The position numbers and the translations under genes were made by a program. DNA of 49,738 bases, taken from assembly GCA_947476195.1 (NCBI GenBank), contig CANJPT010000016.1, positions 1-49,738 of the forward strand, in the 5' to 3' direction. Origin of the DNA: Lewinellaceae bacterium (GTDB taxonomy: Bacteria; Bacteroidota; Bacteroidia; Chitinophagales; Saprospiraceae). The notes beneath the pieces were generated by a model. It saw only the letters and a program-made list of their open reading frames with translations. It was not told the DNA's origin and ran no database searches. This document shows positions 33,154-42,259 of this stretch, piece after piece (position 1 is the stretch's first letter; every line of letters starts with the position of its first letter).

Positions 33154-34164
33154 ATGGAATTCCCAACCGCGCTCCGTCAACTTATTCACGTTCCGCAGAA
33201 CGTAGCGATCTTCTCGCACCGCAACCCTGATGGCGATGCAATCGGAAGTTCGCTTGCTATGCGACACTACCTCGAACTGTTCGGACATAATGTTCATGTA
33301 CTGTTCCCTTCTGAATATCCTGAGGAGTTTGAAGCTTTGCCCGGTGCGGGTGAAATTTTAATTTGGGACTTACAACCCGAGGAATGCAAACAGGTAATCA
33401 ACAAAAAAAATCTGCTTATTTTCCTGGATTTCAACGCTTTAGACCGGATCGACAAGCTGGGGGATTATGTACGGGACCTACCCGTACAGCGTATTATGAT
33501 CGACCATCACCTTTACCCGGATTCTATTGCTGACTTTGTTTTTTCAGAGCCCTTAGCGAGTAGCACCTGCGAATTGGTCTATGAATTCATTGTCGGTTTG
33601 GGAGACAGGGATAAAATCAATCCCAACACCGTAGGCAAATGCATTTATACTGGCTTGGTAACCGATACTGGATCGTTCCGCCACGCAACAAATTCGAATG
33701 TTTTCCGCATCGCTGCTGATCTGGTGGAACGTGGTATGGACGATACTGGAGTGCAGGATATGATCTTTAACTCCAACAGAGAAAAAAACCTGCGGCTATT
33801 GGGCCATTGCCTTTCCAATCGCATGGAATTTTACCCGGAATTTAAAACAGCTATGATCTGGCTCTCCAGGAAAGATTATGAACAGTTTGACATTCAGCGC
33901 GGAGACACAGAAGGCGTAGTAAATTATCTTTTGAGTGTAAAAGACATACGCATCGCTGCCTTTATTCACAACCAACCCACGGTGGTTAAATTGAGCCTGC
34001 GATCAAAAGGAAATATTGACGTGCAGGAAATTTGCAAAAAACATTTCAAGGGGGGGGGGCATAAAAACGCCTCAGGTGCGTACTCGCATGATAGCCTGAA
34101 AGCCACCATCGAAAAATTCAAAAGTATACTGCCAGAATATAAAGATCGGATTTTGGCAGGCTAA
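33154..34164 (+). CDS. DHH-family phosphoesterase (NrnA-like oligoribonuclease / pAp phosphatase)
   Basis: Predicted cytoplasmic enzyme that degrades very short RNAs and/or dephosphorylates 3'-phosphoadenosine 5'-phosphate. 336 residues: DHH domain motifs FSHRNPDGDAIGSSLAM, LIFLDFNALDRI, RIMIDHH (the DHH triad) and GLVTDTGSFRH; DHHA1 domain at the C-terminus with the RNA-binding GGGHKNASGA. Start ATG 33154 (MEFPTALRQL) chosen because a -7 promoter element lies just upstream. A run of nine G's at 34051-34059 within the DHHA1 glycine motif is a possible slippage site; the frame is intact here. Confidence 0.9.
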   Translation: MEFPTALRQLIHVPQNVAIFSHRNPDGDAIGSSLAMRHYLELFGHNVHVLFPSEYPEEFEALPGAGEILIWDLQPEECKQVINKKNLLIFLDFNALDRIDKLGDYVRDLPVQRIMIDHHLYPDSIADFVFSEPLASSTCELVYEFIVGLGDRDKINPNTVGKCIYTGLVTDTGSFRHATNSNVFRIAADLVERGMDDTGVQDMIFNSNREKNLRLLGHCLSNRMEFYPEFKTAMIWLSRKDYEQFDIQRGDTEGVVNYLLSVKDIRIAAFIHNQPTVVKLSLRSKGNIDVQEICKKHFKGGGHKNASGAYSHDSLKATIEKFKSILPEYKDRILAG

Positions 34165-34171
34165 AAAAATG

Positions 34172-34243
34172 AGTTGCAAGTCTAAAGTACTTAGATCCTG
34201 AAACTTGTAACTTGTACCCTGAAACTTATTACTCGTAACTATC
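34172..34243. repeat. heptamer tract upstream of the first FKBP gene
   Basis: About ten 7-nt units between the nrnA-like stop and the FKBP start. The right part has GAAACTT, GTAACTT, GTACCCT, GAAACTT, ATTACTC, GTAACTA; the left part has complement-like AGTTGCA, AGTCTAA, AGTACTT. Both consist of variants of ACTTGTA or its reverse complement, so the tract is partly palindromic. Confidence 0.75.
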
Positions 34244-34263
34244 ATTCACTTAACTCGACAAGA

Positions 34264-35142
34264 ATGCGCAATTTATTGATTTTGTCTGTTTTGACGCTTT
34301 TCACCTTTGCTCAGGTAGCTTGCCAAAAAGGCAAAGAAGTAACCACAGCTGGCGGAAACCGCGTTATCAACCACACCAATCTGGAAGGGCCAAAAGCTTC
34401 TTTTGGCAACACCGTGCTTATCAGCGTTGACACTTGGGTAAACGACTCGCTTGTGCAAAGCACAACCCGCGACGCAGGCGGCCCACGCGAAGTTCCACTG
34501 CCTGATTCCAGTATGATGAAAGGTAAAGTGCCCGCTGTATTTGAAGCAATTTTAATGATGGCCAAAGGAGACAGCGCCACAGTAATCCAACCCCTTGATT
34601 CTATCATGAAAAAGGGTATTCCTAAAAACTTCGGCGAGGTCAAAGAAATCCGCTACGAAGTTAAATTGGTGGATATTATCACCCCAGATGTCCTGGAAAA
34701 ACGTAATGCAGAGAAATTGCAAAAAGCCGAAGGTGCCAAGGCAGAAGGTATGCTCGTTGCCGAAAAGGTGAAAACAATGCTGGCTGATTATAAAGCTAAA
34801 AAGCTTGATAATCTTAAAAAAACAGACTCTGGCCTGGAATATGTTATCATTGAACAAGGCTCAGGTCCGGCAATTAAAGACGGCGACAACATACCAACTA
34901 ACTATTACGGTGCACGGAAATCTGATGGCTTTATGTTTGACAACTCATACGACCGTGGCGGCCCTGCCCCATTCAATGTGGGTGGTCTTATCCCAGGTTT
35001 CAATGAAGGCATGAAATTGCTGAACCGTGGAGGTAAAGCCTTGTTAATTATCCCAAGCAAATTGGGCTACGGCGAACAAGGCGCAGGTGGCGATATCCCA
35101 CCAAATACTGATCTGGTGTTCTATATTGAAATGGGTATGTAA
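34264..35142 (+). CDS. FKBP-type peptidyl-prolyl isomerase lipoprotein
   Basis: Exported proline isomerase/folding helper of 292 residues. Signal peptide MRNLLILSVLTLFTFAQVAC gives a lipobox cysteine (VACQ). An N-terminal domain with repeated-looking KASFGNTVLIS and AVFEAILMMAKGDSATVI, itself FKBP-like, precedes a Lys/Ala-rich linker (about 150-195) and the C-terminal FKBP domain: SGLEYVIIEQGSGP, NYYGARKSDGFMFDNS, IPGFNEGMKLLNRGGKAL and IPSKLGYG. Followed by a terminator and by a paralogue. Confidence 0.92.
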   Translation: MRNLLILSVLTLFTFAQVACQKGKEVTTAGGNRVINHTNLEGPKASFGNTVLISVDTWVNDSLVQSTTRDAGGPREVPLPDSSMMKGKVPAVFEAILMMAKGDSATVIQPLDSIMKKGIPKNFGEVKEIRYEVKLVDIITPDVLEKRNAEKLQKAEGAKAEGMLVAEKVKTMLADYKAKKLDNLKKTDSGLEYVIIEQGSGPAIKDGDNIPTNYYGARKSDGFMFDNSYDRGGPAPFNVGGLIPGFNEGMKLLNRGGKALLIIPSKLGYGEQGAGGDIPPNTDLVFYIEMGM

Positions 35143-35174
35143 ACCCACGCGGACTTTTCTAACCGCGTATATAA

Positions 35175-35228
35175 GTGAGGCTGTCTGCCAGGTTGATAAA
35201 GGTCTATCACCTTGTTAGACAGCCTCAC
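35175..35228 (+). terminator. terminator of the first FKBP gene
   Basis: GTGAGGCTGTCT (35175-35186) pairs perfectly with AGACAGCCTCAC (35217-35228); inner AGGTTGATA/TATCACCT pairing lengthens the hairpin. About 33 nt after the stop codon. Confidence 0.75.
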
Positions 35229-35384
35229 TCTTCGTTTGAGGCAACAAAACATCCCATCTGCTATAACCAGAGCAGCTTGGTCTTGAACCTCGAAAGTATA
35301 TAGTCAGTTTAAAATCAGGTATTTGCATCACTAAAATCATGCAAATCCCTTTAATCATAGTGATAACTTCATCATTCTGTCAAA

Positions 35385-36239
35385 ATGTTGAAATTCAAAT
35401 TTCTGTTGGCAATCTCTCTTGCAATTGGTGTAAGCATCCTGCAAGCACAAAACACCACCGAACACGGTTATCGGTACATTCATCATTCCAAAAATGGTGG
35501 CCCAAAACCACAACGTGGGGAGGCTATCCTTGGAAATGTGGACGTTTATATCGGCAATTTTTTGCTAAGTAGCTCGAAAAAGAACCCTGGAGGCGTTTAC
35601 CGTTATGATATTCCCGCTGCGACAGAAGAGGTCAGTCATTACCCTCCTCTAATGGACGCAGCATTGCTCATGAGCAAAGGCGACAGTCTTACCATATTTC
35701 AAAAGGTGGACGACAACATGCGTCAATATCTGCCTCCAACCGAAAAAGAACAAAAAGAAATTCGATTCGAAATCGTACTGCTCGAAATCGTAACCCTGGA
35801 GCAAAAGGATGCCGCAAACCGCGCCATCGAATCTGCCATTCAACCCATCGCACAAAAAGTACAGGCTAAAGCAAAGGCATATAGTGCTGGTCTGCTCAAA
35901 AACGAACTAAATGCATTTCCATCCGGATTGAAGATGATCGTCGAAGAGATCGGAAATGGACCAACGGTTCAGGAAGGCGAAGCGCTCCAGGTTCACTACT
36001 ACGGTTGTCTGAAAGACGGCACTCCATTTGACAACTCCTTTATTCGTCGACAGCCCCTGCAGTTCCCTGCTGGCTCTGGTCAGATGATCGCAGGATTTGA
36101 TGAAGGGGTCTTGCACCTTAATCACGGCGCAAGAGCATACTTATTCATCCCTCCAAACCTTGGCTACGGCGATCAGGATGCAGCAAATGGAACGATACCA
36201 GCCAACTCTGAACTCATTTTTTTTATTGAAATATTTTAA
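35385..36239 (+). CDS. FKBP-type peptidyl-prolyl isomerase, secreted paralogue
   Basis: 284 residues; signal peptide MLKFKFLLAISLAIGVSILQAQ, no lipobox, so periplasmic. Same two-part plan as the preceding FKBP: an N-terminal region with MDAALLMSKGDSLTIF (matching AVFEAILMMAKGDSATVI of the neighbour), a linker, then the FKBP domain: SGLKMIVEEIGNGPTVQEGE, VHYYGCLKDGTPFDNS, AGFDEGVLHLNHGARAYLFI and PPNLGYG. Probably a tandem duplication that diverged in anchoring. prfB begins 15 nt after its stop, so the two may be co-transcribed. Confidence 0.92.
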   Translation: MLKFKFLLAISLAIGVSILQAQNTTEHGYRYIHHSKNGGPKPQRGEAILGNVDVYIGNFLLSSSKKNPGGVYRYDIPAATEEVSHYPPLMDAALLMSKGDSLTIFQKVDDNMRQYLPPTEKEQKEIRFEIVLLEIVTLEQKDAANRAIESAIQPIAQKVQAKAKAYSAGLLKNELNAFPSGLKMIVEEIGNGPTVQEGEALQVHYYGCLKDGTPFDNSFIRRQPLQFPAGSGQMIAGFDEGVLHLNHGARAYLFIPPNLGYGDQDAANGTIPANSELIFFIEIF

Positions 36240-36254
36240 AATTTTCCGTTTCCA

Positions 36255-37365
36255 ATGACTATTGAACAACTCAAAGAGTTGAAAGAGAAGCTGGCGGTCC
36301 TTAGGAGGTATCTTTGACGTGGATAACCGCGCCAAAGAAGTCGAAGACCTAACCAGCCAAACCCTCGACCCAACTTTCTGGAACGACGCTAAACGCGCCG
36401 AAGGCATCCAGCGAAAAATCGGCATGAGCAAAAGATGGCTCGACGACTATGCTCAAATCGCTCGTGAAGTAGATGATCTCGAAGGAATTTTCGAATTCCA
36501 AAAGGAAGGATTGGCCTCTGAAGAAGAGGTTGAATCCCAATATGTGCGCACAACAGGTATCCTGGAGGATGCAGAATTCCGCAGCACCCTCAACCAAAAA
36601 GAGGATGAAATGAATGCCGTACTGACGATTAATGCCGGAGCCGGTGGCACCGAAGCATGTGACTGGTCAGCTATGATCCTTCGAATGTATCGGATGTGGG
36701 CTGAACGAAATGGATTCAAAGTCATCGACCTTTTTGAACAGGACGGCGATAGTGCTGGTATCAAATCAGCCAGTATCGAGATCCGGGGAGACTATGCTTA
36801 TGGCTGGCTCAAAGGTGAAAACGGGGTGCACCGACTGGTGCGTATAAGCCCCTTCAATGCACAAGGAAAACGACAAACCTCCTTCACTTCTGTATTTGTA
36901 TATCCACTGATTGAAGGTAATGAAATAGAAATCATTGTCAATCCGGATGACATTCGCTGGGACGTATTCCGGGCCTCTGGCGCAGGTGGACAACACGTTA
37001 ACCGGACGGAATCTGCGGTTCGAGTCACGCACATTCCCACTGGTATTGTAGCGGAATGTCAAGCGGACCGAAGCCAGCATCGCAACCGGGATACTGCCAT
37101 GACAATGCTAAAAAGTCGCCTTTATCAACTTGAACTGCGCAAGCGTCAGGCAGAGCAGGACAAAATTGAGGCGGGCAAAAGCAAAATCGAATGGGGTAGT
37201 CAGATACGCTCTTACGTCTTGGACGATCGCTGGGTAAAAGATCTCCGTTCTGGCTATAAGATCCACAATCCTGACACTATCCTTAATGGCGACCTCAACG
37301 AGTTTCTTAAAGCCTACCTCATGTGGGAACGCAATCCTACAGGTGTGGTAGATGAGGATGAATGA
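36255..37365 (+). CDS. prfB: Peptide chain release factor 2 with programmed +1 frameshift
   Basis: Cytoplasmic factor that ends translation at UGA and UAA. The true start is ATG 36255: 20 codons (MTIEQLKELKEKLAVLRRYL) reach an in-frame TGA at 36315-36317, where the ribosome must slip +1 to continue as DVDNRAKEVEDL. The slip site has all the classic parts: internal Shine-Dalgarno AGGAGG, TAT spacer and CTTTGAC. Total about 369 residues. Class I release factor motifs follow: RF2-specific SPF (HRLVRISPFNAQGKRQTSF) and catalytic GGQ (GAGGQHVNRTESAVR). Automated annotation that starts at 36319 loses the N-terminus. Confidence 0.97.
36303..36318 (+). promoter_or_regulatory. RF2 autoregulatory frameshift site
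   Basis: AGGAGG-TAT-CTTTGAC: internal ribosome-binding-like sequence three nt before CTT-TGA-C. Low RF2 lets the ribosome shift +1 from CTT to continue; high RF2 terminates at the TGA. Established mechanism for prfB; the sequence is a full match. Confidence 0.95.
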
Positions 37366-37411
37366 TAGGGGTATTAGGGTGACTTGTATTCCCCCCCTCC
37401 ATAGAAAACAG

Positions 37412-37445
37412 AAGCGGCGATCCTGAATACTCGGAATCGCCGCTT
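37412..37445. terminator. terminator of prfB (also usable by clpC)
   Basis: AAGCGGCGAT (37412-37421) pairs with ATCGCCGCTT (37436-37445), followed by TCTTTTTTT on the plus strand. Lies between convergent prfB and clpC. Confidence 0.85.
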
Positions 37446-37474
37446 TCTTTTTTAGAACCTATAGGAATGGTCTA

Positions 37475-40060
37475 TCAATTATCACTTGTGTTCACATCTC
37501 CCTCTGCCTCCAAGGCCAATGTATCCCCTCCGCTGAGTGCTTTTGTTTCTCCGGCATAAGCAATGACCAAGCCGTCCTTAGCTTCATTGAGTGTAGCCAC
37601 TAAAGCAGCTCCCTCTGCAGGGTTTTCACTCAGAATAAACTCAGCAAGTGGGTCTTCCACGTACTTTTGAATGGCGCGGTGAAGCGGACGGGCCCCAAAT
37701 TGTGGGTCGTACCCTTTTTCAGACACAAATTCCTTTCCTTCCTCACTGAGTGCGAGGGTAAATTTCATGCTGTTCAGCCTCTGAGTCAAACTCGCCAACG
37801 CGTTATCAATAATCTTGAAAATTTCAGGCTTGCCTAATGAGTTAAATACCAACACGTCGTCAATACGGTTGAGAAACTCAGGAGAAAACGTCTTTTTTAG
37901 AGCGTTCTGAATCACGACTTTGGCATTATCCTCCGCGGCGTCCTGGCGAGCTTGCGTGGCAAAACCTACTCCTTGACCGAAGTCTTTGAGCTGCCGTGCC
38001 CCGATATTCGAGGTCATGATGATCAAGGTATTCTTAAAGTCAACCTTTCGACCCATTCCGTCGGTCAGTTGGCCATCGTCGAGCACTTGAAGCAGAATGT
38101 TGAACACATCTGGGTGGGCCTTTTCAATTTCGTCGAGAAGCACCACCGAGTAAGGCTTGCGCCGCACTTTTTCAGTCAATTGACCACCTTCTTCATAGCC
38201 TACATAGCCTGGAGGTGCGCCAATCAGACGACTTACGGTGAATTTTTCCATGTACTCGCTCATGTCAATTCGAAGCAAATTATCTTCCGTATCAAACAAG
38301 TAGCGAGAGAGGGCACGCGCAAGTTCCGTTTTACCTACCCCTGTTGGACCAAGGAAAATGAACGAACCAATTGGCTTCTTAGGATCTTTTAGTCCAACGC
38401 GGTTACGCTGAATGGCTTTAGATATTTTAATAACGCTTTCGTCCTGTCCAATGACCATTTTACGCAAGTCGTCGGCCATAGCAACAAGTTTTTTGCTTTC
38501 GCTTTGACCCACCTTACGCACAGGAATACCCGTCATCATGGACACAATTTCTGCGATCTCCTCTTCTCCTACAGGGTAACGCGCCACCTTACTCTCCTCG
38601 TCCCACTGAGATTTAGAGAAATCCAATTGTCGAACCTGACGGCTTTCAAGGTCACGGAGATTGGCCGCATCTTCGTAGTTCTGGTTTTTTACCGCAAAAT
38701 TTTTGCGCTCCCGAATGGCCTCGATCTCTTTTTCCAACTCTTCAATATGCTGCGGCACAACGATGTTCTTCAGGTGTACACGCGCGCCCACCTCATCCAG
38801 CACGTCAATGGCCTTGTCTGGCAAAAAACGGTCTGTAATATACCGATCACTGAGTCGGACACAAGCTACAATCGCTTCGTCAGTGTAGCTGACATTGTGA
38901 AATTCCTCATACTTGGATTGTATATTACGGAGAATATGAATGGTCTCTTCCTGACTTGGCGGCTCTACCAGTACTTTCTGGAAGCGGCGATCCAGCGCCC
39001 CGTCTTTCTCAATATATTGACGGTACTCGTCGAGGGTGCTGGCCCCAATGCATTGAAGCTCGCCACGTGCAAGGGCTGGCTTAAAGATATTGGAGGCATC
39101 CAGACTTCCCGATGCGCCACCTGCACCCACCAGGGTATGTATTTCGTCAATAAAAAGGATCACGTCGCGATTTTTCTCTAGCTCGACCATAATTGCTTTG
39201 ATCCGCTCCTCAAATTGGCCCCTGTATTTGGTACCTGCCACCAAAGCGGCAAGGTCCAACATCACCACGCGTTTATTATGCAGTGTACGGCTTACCTTTT
39301 TTTGCGTAATTCGCAACGCTAATCCTTCCACAATGGCTGTTTTACCCACGCCAGGCTCACCAATAAGTACCGGGTTGTTTTTCTTACGCCGGCTGAGAAT
39401 TTGGCTTACCCGCTCGATCTCACGCTCTCGCCCAATAATCGGATCAAGTTTGCCCTCTTCGGCGAGTTTAGTAAAATCGCGACCGAAATTATCGAGTACC
39501 GGGGTGCGGCTTTTCTCCTGACGCTTTTGGGAAGGAGATTGGTAGGTACCACGTTCTTCATCAAAATCGCCTTCAGATTGAGCGGATATCTTGGGTTGAG
39601 CAAGATCTTGCTCCGAACGCACGTACTCAAGTTCTTTTTTGAAAGAATCATAGTCTACGTCGTACTCATTTAAGATCTTGGTACTCCCCATGTCGGCATA
39701 TTTCAGCATTGCTAGCATGAGGTGTTCAGGGTGAACCTCTTCTGTTTTAGTCATTTTGGCCTCCACAAAGGTGGCTTTCAGAATGCGCTGAACCTGAGTG
39801 GTCATGGCACACTCTCCCACATAAAGGTTCTCCGCTGGCGGATAGTTGGAGTAACGAGGAATAGAGCGTTCAATGCGTTTTTTAAGGTCGTTCACATCGA
39901 CTAAAAGTGAGTCAAGTACCCGTACTGGCAAACTATCACGCTCAGTGAGTATGCCCAATAGCAGGTGTTCTGTGCCAACATAATCATGGCCCAACCGACG
40001 TGCTTCTAAGCCGCTTTGGTTGATGATTTGTTTGACAACCGGAGAGAATTTATTATTCAT
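37475..40060 (-). CDS. clpC: ClpC-type AAA+ ATPase, ATP-dependent Clp protease subunit
   Basis: Unfoldase that feeds proteins to ClpP; 861 residues. Clp N-domain repeats (about 1-145: SPVVKQIINQSGLEARRLGH, GTEHLLLGIL), AAA1 with Walker A GEPGVGKTAIVEG and Walker B VILFIDEIHTL, a UVR-type middle segment (FAVKNQNYEDAANLRDLE), and AAA2 with GPTGVGKTELAR and VVLLDEIEKAHP. A VGF tripeptide (GQGVGFATQ) in the AAA2 domain fits a ClpP-docking loop, which argues for ClpC rather than the disaggregase ClpB. Start ATG 40060 (MNNKFSPVV). The C-terminus ends in an acidic tail (EAEGDVNTSDN). Confidence 0.93.
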   Translation of the reverse strand: MNNKFSPVVKQIINQSGLEARRLGHDYVGTEHLLLGILTERDSLPVRVLDSLLVDVNDLKKRIERSIPRYSNYPPAENLYVGECAMTTQVQRILKATFVEAKMTKTEEVHPEHLMLAMLKYADMGSTKILNEYDVDYDSFKKELEYVRSEQDLAQPKISAQSEGDFDEERGTYQSPSQKRQEKSRTPVLDNFGRDFTKLAEEGKLDPIIGREREIERVSQILSRRKKNNPVLIGEPGVGKTAIVEGLALRITQKKVSRTLHNKRVVMLDLAALVAGTKYRGQFEERIKAIMVELEKNRDVILFIDEIHTLVGAGGASGSLDASNIFKPALARGELQCIGASTLDEYRQYIEKDGALDRRFQKVLVEPPSQEETIHILRNIQSKYEEFHNVSYTDEAIVACVRLSDRYITDRFLPDKAIDVLDEVGARVHLKNIVVPQHIEELEKEIEAIRERKNFAVKNQNYEDAANLRDLESRQVRQLDFSKSQWDEESKVARYPVGEEEIAEIVSMMTGIPVRKVGQSESKKLVAMADDLRKMVIGQDESVIKISKAIQRNRVGLKDPKKPIGSFIFLGPTGVGKTELARALSRYLFDTEDNLLRIDMSEYMEKFTVSRLIGAPPGYVGYEEGGQLTEKVRRKPYSVVLLDEIEKAHPDVFNILLQVLDDGQLTDGMGRKVDFKNTLIIMTSNIGARQLKDFGQGVGFATQARQDAAEDNAKVVIQNALKKTFSPEFLNRIDDVLVFNSLGKPEIFKIIDNALASLTQRLNSMKFTLALSEEGKEFVSEKGYDPQFGARPLHRAIQKYVEDPLAEFILSENPAEGAALVATLNEAKDGLVIAYAGETKALSGGDTLALEAEGDVNTSDN

Positions 40061-40341
40061 TATCAATTGAGATAAAATGTGGTCAGTAACTAATTAGACA
40101 TCCAGTGATGATCAAGGTTGCGTTTCGTGCGACAATTTTAGGTCAAATCATCCATACCTACCAAGCTTTTGTCCTGTAGCTTAACATTTATTTCTGCACA
40201 GGGTTCAGCAAGTCGTTTTTAATGCCCTAAATCTCATCATTCTTGACCATTTGCAAAAACCCAGCCGAATGGTTTTAGCTGACAAGTCGTCATGAAAATA
40301 TACTCCTTGAAATTTTTATAAAAATAAAAACGCGCAACCAT
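40061..40341. other. intergenic region between clpC and the STAS gene
   Basis: Divergent spacer with no gene seen. An exact -7 element for the STAS gene lies at its right end; no exact TAnnTTTG element was found for clpC on the minus strand. Confidence 0.4.
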
Positions 40342-40349
40342 TACATTTG
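40342..40349 (+). promoter_or_regulatory. -7 promoter element TACATTTG of the STAS gene
   Basis: Exact TAnnTTTG match 63 nt before ATG 40413. It overlaps an alternative upstream start (40347), which is therefore unlikely. Confidence 0.6.
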
Positions 40350-40412
40350 TCTCCAGAAGTAAATTTGAAAACAAGTTTTTTCAATACAAACATTATTGAC
40401 AATCAGCCGCCT

Positions 40413-40784
40413 ATGAAATATCAGATCGATAAGCAGAAGCATTATGCCGTCCTTTCACTCCAGGAGGAGAACCTAAACTCGACCATTGCACCACAACTAA
40501 AGAGCGATCTCATCCTGCTTTCTCAGGAAGGTGTGCGCAATTTGATCCTCGATCTTTCGAATGTCAAATATGTAGACAGCAGCGGTCTGTCCGCCATTCT
40601 GACAGGACACCGCCTTTGGAAAGACAATGCGTCCTTTGTTCTGGCTGGCGAAATGAATCCGATGGTAACTAAACTCATCGAAATTTCCCGTCTTGAAACC
40701 ATTCTCACCATTATCTCCACCCTCAGCGAATCAATTGATTTTGTGATGATGGAAGAGCTGGAGCGGCAAATTACCGGGGAATAA
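40413..40784 (+). CDS. STAS-domain protein, anti-sigma-factor antagonist type
   Basis: Small cytoplasmic protein of 123 residues consisting of one STAS domain: beta-rich start YQIDKQKHYAVLSLQEENLN, the conserved NLILDLSNVKYVDSSGLSAI with the phosphorylatable serine pair (DSSGL), then LAGEMNPMVTKLIEISRLE. This matches SpoIIAA/RsbV-like antagonists that release a partner from an anti-sigma kinase when unphosphorylated. No kinase or phosphatase partner lies nearby. A stand-alone gene with its own promoter and a strong terminator. Confidence 0.88.
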   Translation: MKYQIDKQKHYAVLSLQEENLNSTIAPQLKSDLILLSQEGVRNLILDLSNVKYVDSSGLSAILTGHRLWKDNASFVLAGEMNPMVTKLIEISRLETILTIISTLSESIDFVMMEELERQITGE

Positions 40785-40806
40785 CCGCATACCCATCAGA
40801 TATTGA

Positions 40807-40844
40807 AAAAGCGTTCTGTCAGTAGTCTCTGACAGAACGCTTTT
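40807..40844. terminator. bidirectional terminator between STAS gene and icd
   Basis: AAAAGCGTTCTGTCAG (40807-40822) pairs perfectly over 16 bp with CTGACAGAACGCTTTT (40829-40844), loop TAGTCT, with T-rich sequence on both sides. Confidence 0.88.
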
Positions 40845-40887
40845 ATTTAAAAATGGGGATGCTACTTGAAGCCGCCCCCCATTACAG

Positions 40888-42153
40888 TTACATATTGGCA
40901 ATAATCTCTGAGCCAAATTCTGAGCACTTTAATTTAGTAGCCCCTTTCATCAAACGCTCAAAATCATAGGTTACACGCTTTTTGCGGATGCTGCGTTCGA
41001 TGCCTTTAACTACAAGCTTGGCAGCTTTGTCCCAGCCAAGGTATTCAAACATCATCATGCCAGACAAAATTACAGATGATGGATTTACCATGTCTTTTCC
41101 CGCATACTTAGGTGCTGTACCGTGGGTAGCTTCAAAAATAGCATGTCCTGTGAGGTAGTTGATATTCGCACCAGGTGCAATACCTATTCCACCCACCTGT
41201 GCCGCGAGCGCATCCGAAAGGTAGTCGCCGTTAAGATTAAGGGTTGCTACCATGTCATACTCCGCAGGACGGAGTAGGATCTGTTGAAGAAATGCATCGG
41301 CGATACTGTCTTTAACGAGCATTCTTCCTGCAGCGAGTGCTGTAGTTTGTGCTTCGTTGGCCGCAGCCTCTCCCTTGGCTTCTTTAATCCTATCATATTC
41401 TGACCAGGTGAACACTCTATCACCATATTCGCGCTCAGCAAGTTCGTAACCCCAGTCTTTAAACTTGCCTTCTGTAAATTTCATAATATTGCCCTTGTGC
41501 ACAATCGTAAGCGATTTACGTTTGTATTTAAAGGCATGTTCCAAGGCAGCGCGAACCAGGCGTTCCGTGCCTTCTTTCGATACTGGCTTGATCCCAATAG
41601 AAGAAGTTTTGGGGAAACGGATTTTATTAACCCCCATTTCATTTTGTAAAAAAGCAATCATTTTATCCGCCTCGGGAGTGCCTGCCAGGTATTCAATTCC
41701 CGCATAGATATCTTCTGTGTTTTCCCTGAAGATAATCATGTCCACCAGACCTGGTTCTTTTACCGGGCTTGGAACGCCTTTGAACCAACGCACAGGACGT
41801 ACACAAGCGTAGAGATCAAGTTGTTGACGAAGGGCCACGTTAAGCGAACGGATACCGCCACCTACCGGAGTAGTGAGTGGACCTTTGATAGCAACCTTAT
41901 ATTCGTCAATGACCTTAAGCGTCTCATCAGGAAGCCAACTGCCAGTCATGTTGAAGGCTTTTTCGCCCGCAAACACTTCCTTCCAGAAGATTTTCTTTTT
42001 GCCGTTATAGGCCTTTTCTACCGCAGCATCGAGTACGCGAACAGAAGCCGCCCAGATATCAGCTCCGGTGCCGTCTCCTTCGATGAATGGGATAATTGGA
42101 TCATTGGGGACTTTTAGTTTTCCCCGTTTAATGGTGATAGCAGAACCTTGCAT
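40888..42153 (-). CDS. icd: Isocitrate dehydrogenase (NADP-dependent, homodimeric prokaryotic type)
   Basis: TCA-cycle enzyme converting isocitrate to 2-oxoglutarate; 421 residues. Seen: [14 protein letters not shown], the substrate loop [21 protein letters not shown] with RSLNVALRQ phosphorylatable serine region, [26 protein letters not shown], the metal-site stretch [20 protein letters not shown], and [14 protein letters not shown] for NADP. Start ATG 42153 ([11 protein letters not shown]) chosen over an upstream TTG. A -7 element TACCTTTG lies about 100 nt upstream on the minus strand. Confidence 0.96.
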   Translation of the reverse strand: MQGSAITIKRGKLKVPNDPIIPFIEGDGTGADIWAASVRVLDAAVEKAYNGKKKIFWKEVFAGEKAFNMTGSWLPDETLKVIDEYKVAIKGPLTTPVGGGIRSLNVALRQQLDLYACVRPVRWFKGVPSPVKEPGLVDMIIFRENTEDIYAGIEYLAGTPEADKMIAFLQNEMGVNKIRFPKTSSIGIKPVSKEGTERLVRAALEHAFKYKRKSLTIVHKGNIMKFTEGKFKDWGYELAEREYGDRVFTWSEYDRIKEAKGEAAANEAQTTALAAGRMLVKDSIADAFLQQILLRPAEYDMVATLNLNGDYLSDALAAQVGGIGIAPGANINYLTGHAIFEATHGTAPKYAGKDMVNPSSVILSGMMMFEYLGWDKAAKLVVKGIERSIRKKRVTYDFERLMKGATKLKCSEFGSEIIANM

Positions 42154-42251
42154 TTTTTGCCAGTGATAGTTAAACAAAGTGAAATCCCAAATAAATTCGG
42201 GAATAAAGTAGCGATAAGGAAGGTCAAAAAGCCTTCATTATTTGGGCGCAG

Positions 42252-42259
42252 CAAAGGTA
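42252..42259 (-). promoter_or_regulatory. -7 promoter element TACCTTTG of icd
   Basis: Exact TAnnTTTG match on the minus strand, about 100 nt upstream of the icd start codon. Confidence 0.6.

Noticed and set aside
38504-39181. 225-codon open frame on the plus strand
   Set aside because: Antisense to clpC core motifs.
40347-40412. N-terminal extension of the STAS protein
   Set aside because: The start overlaps the -7 element TACATTTG; STAS homology begins at 40413.
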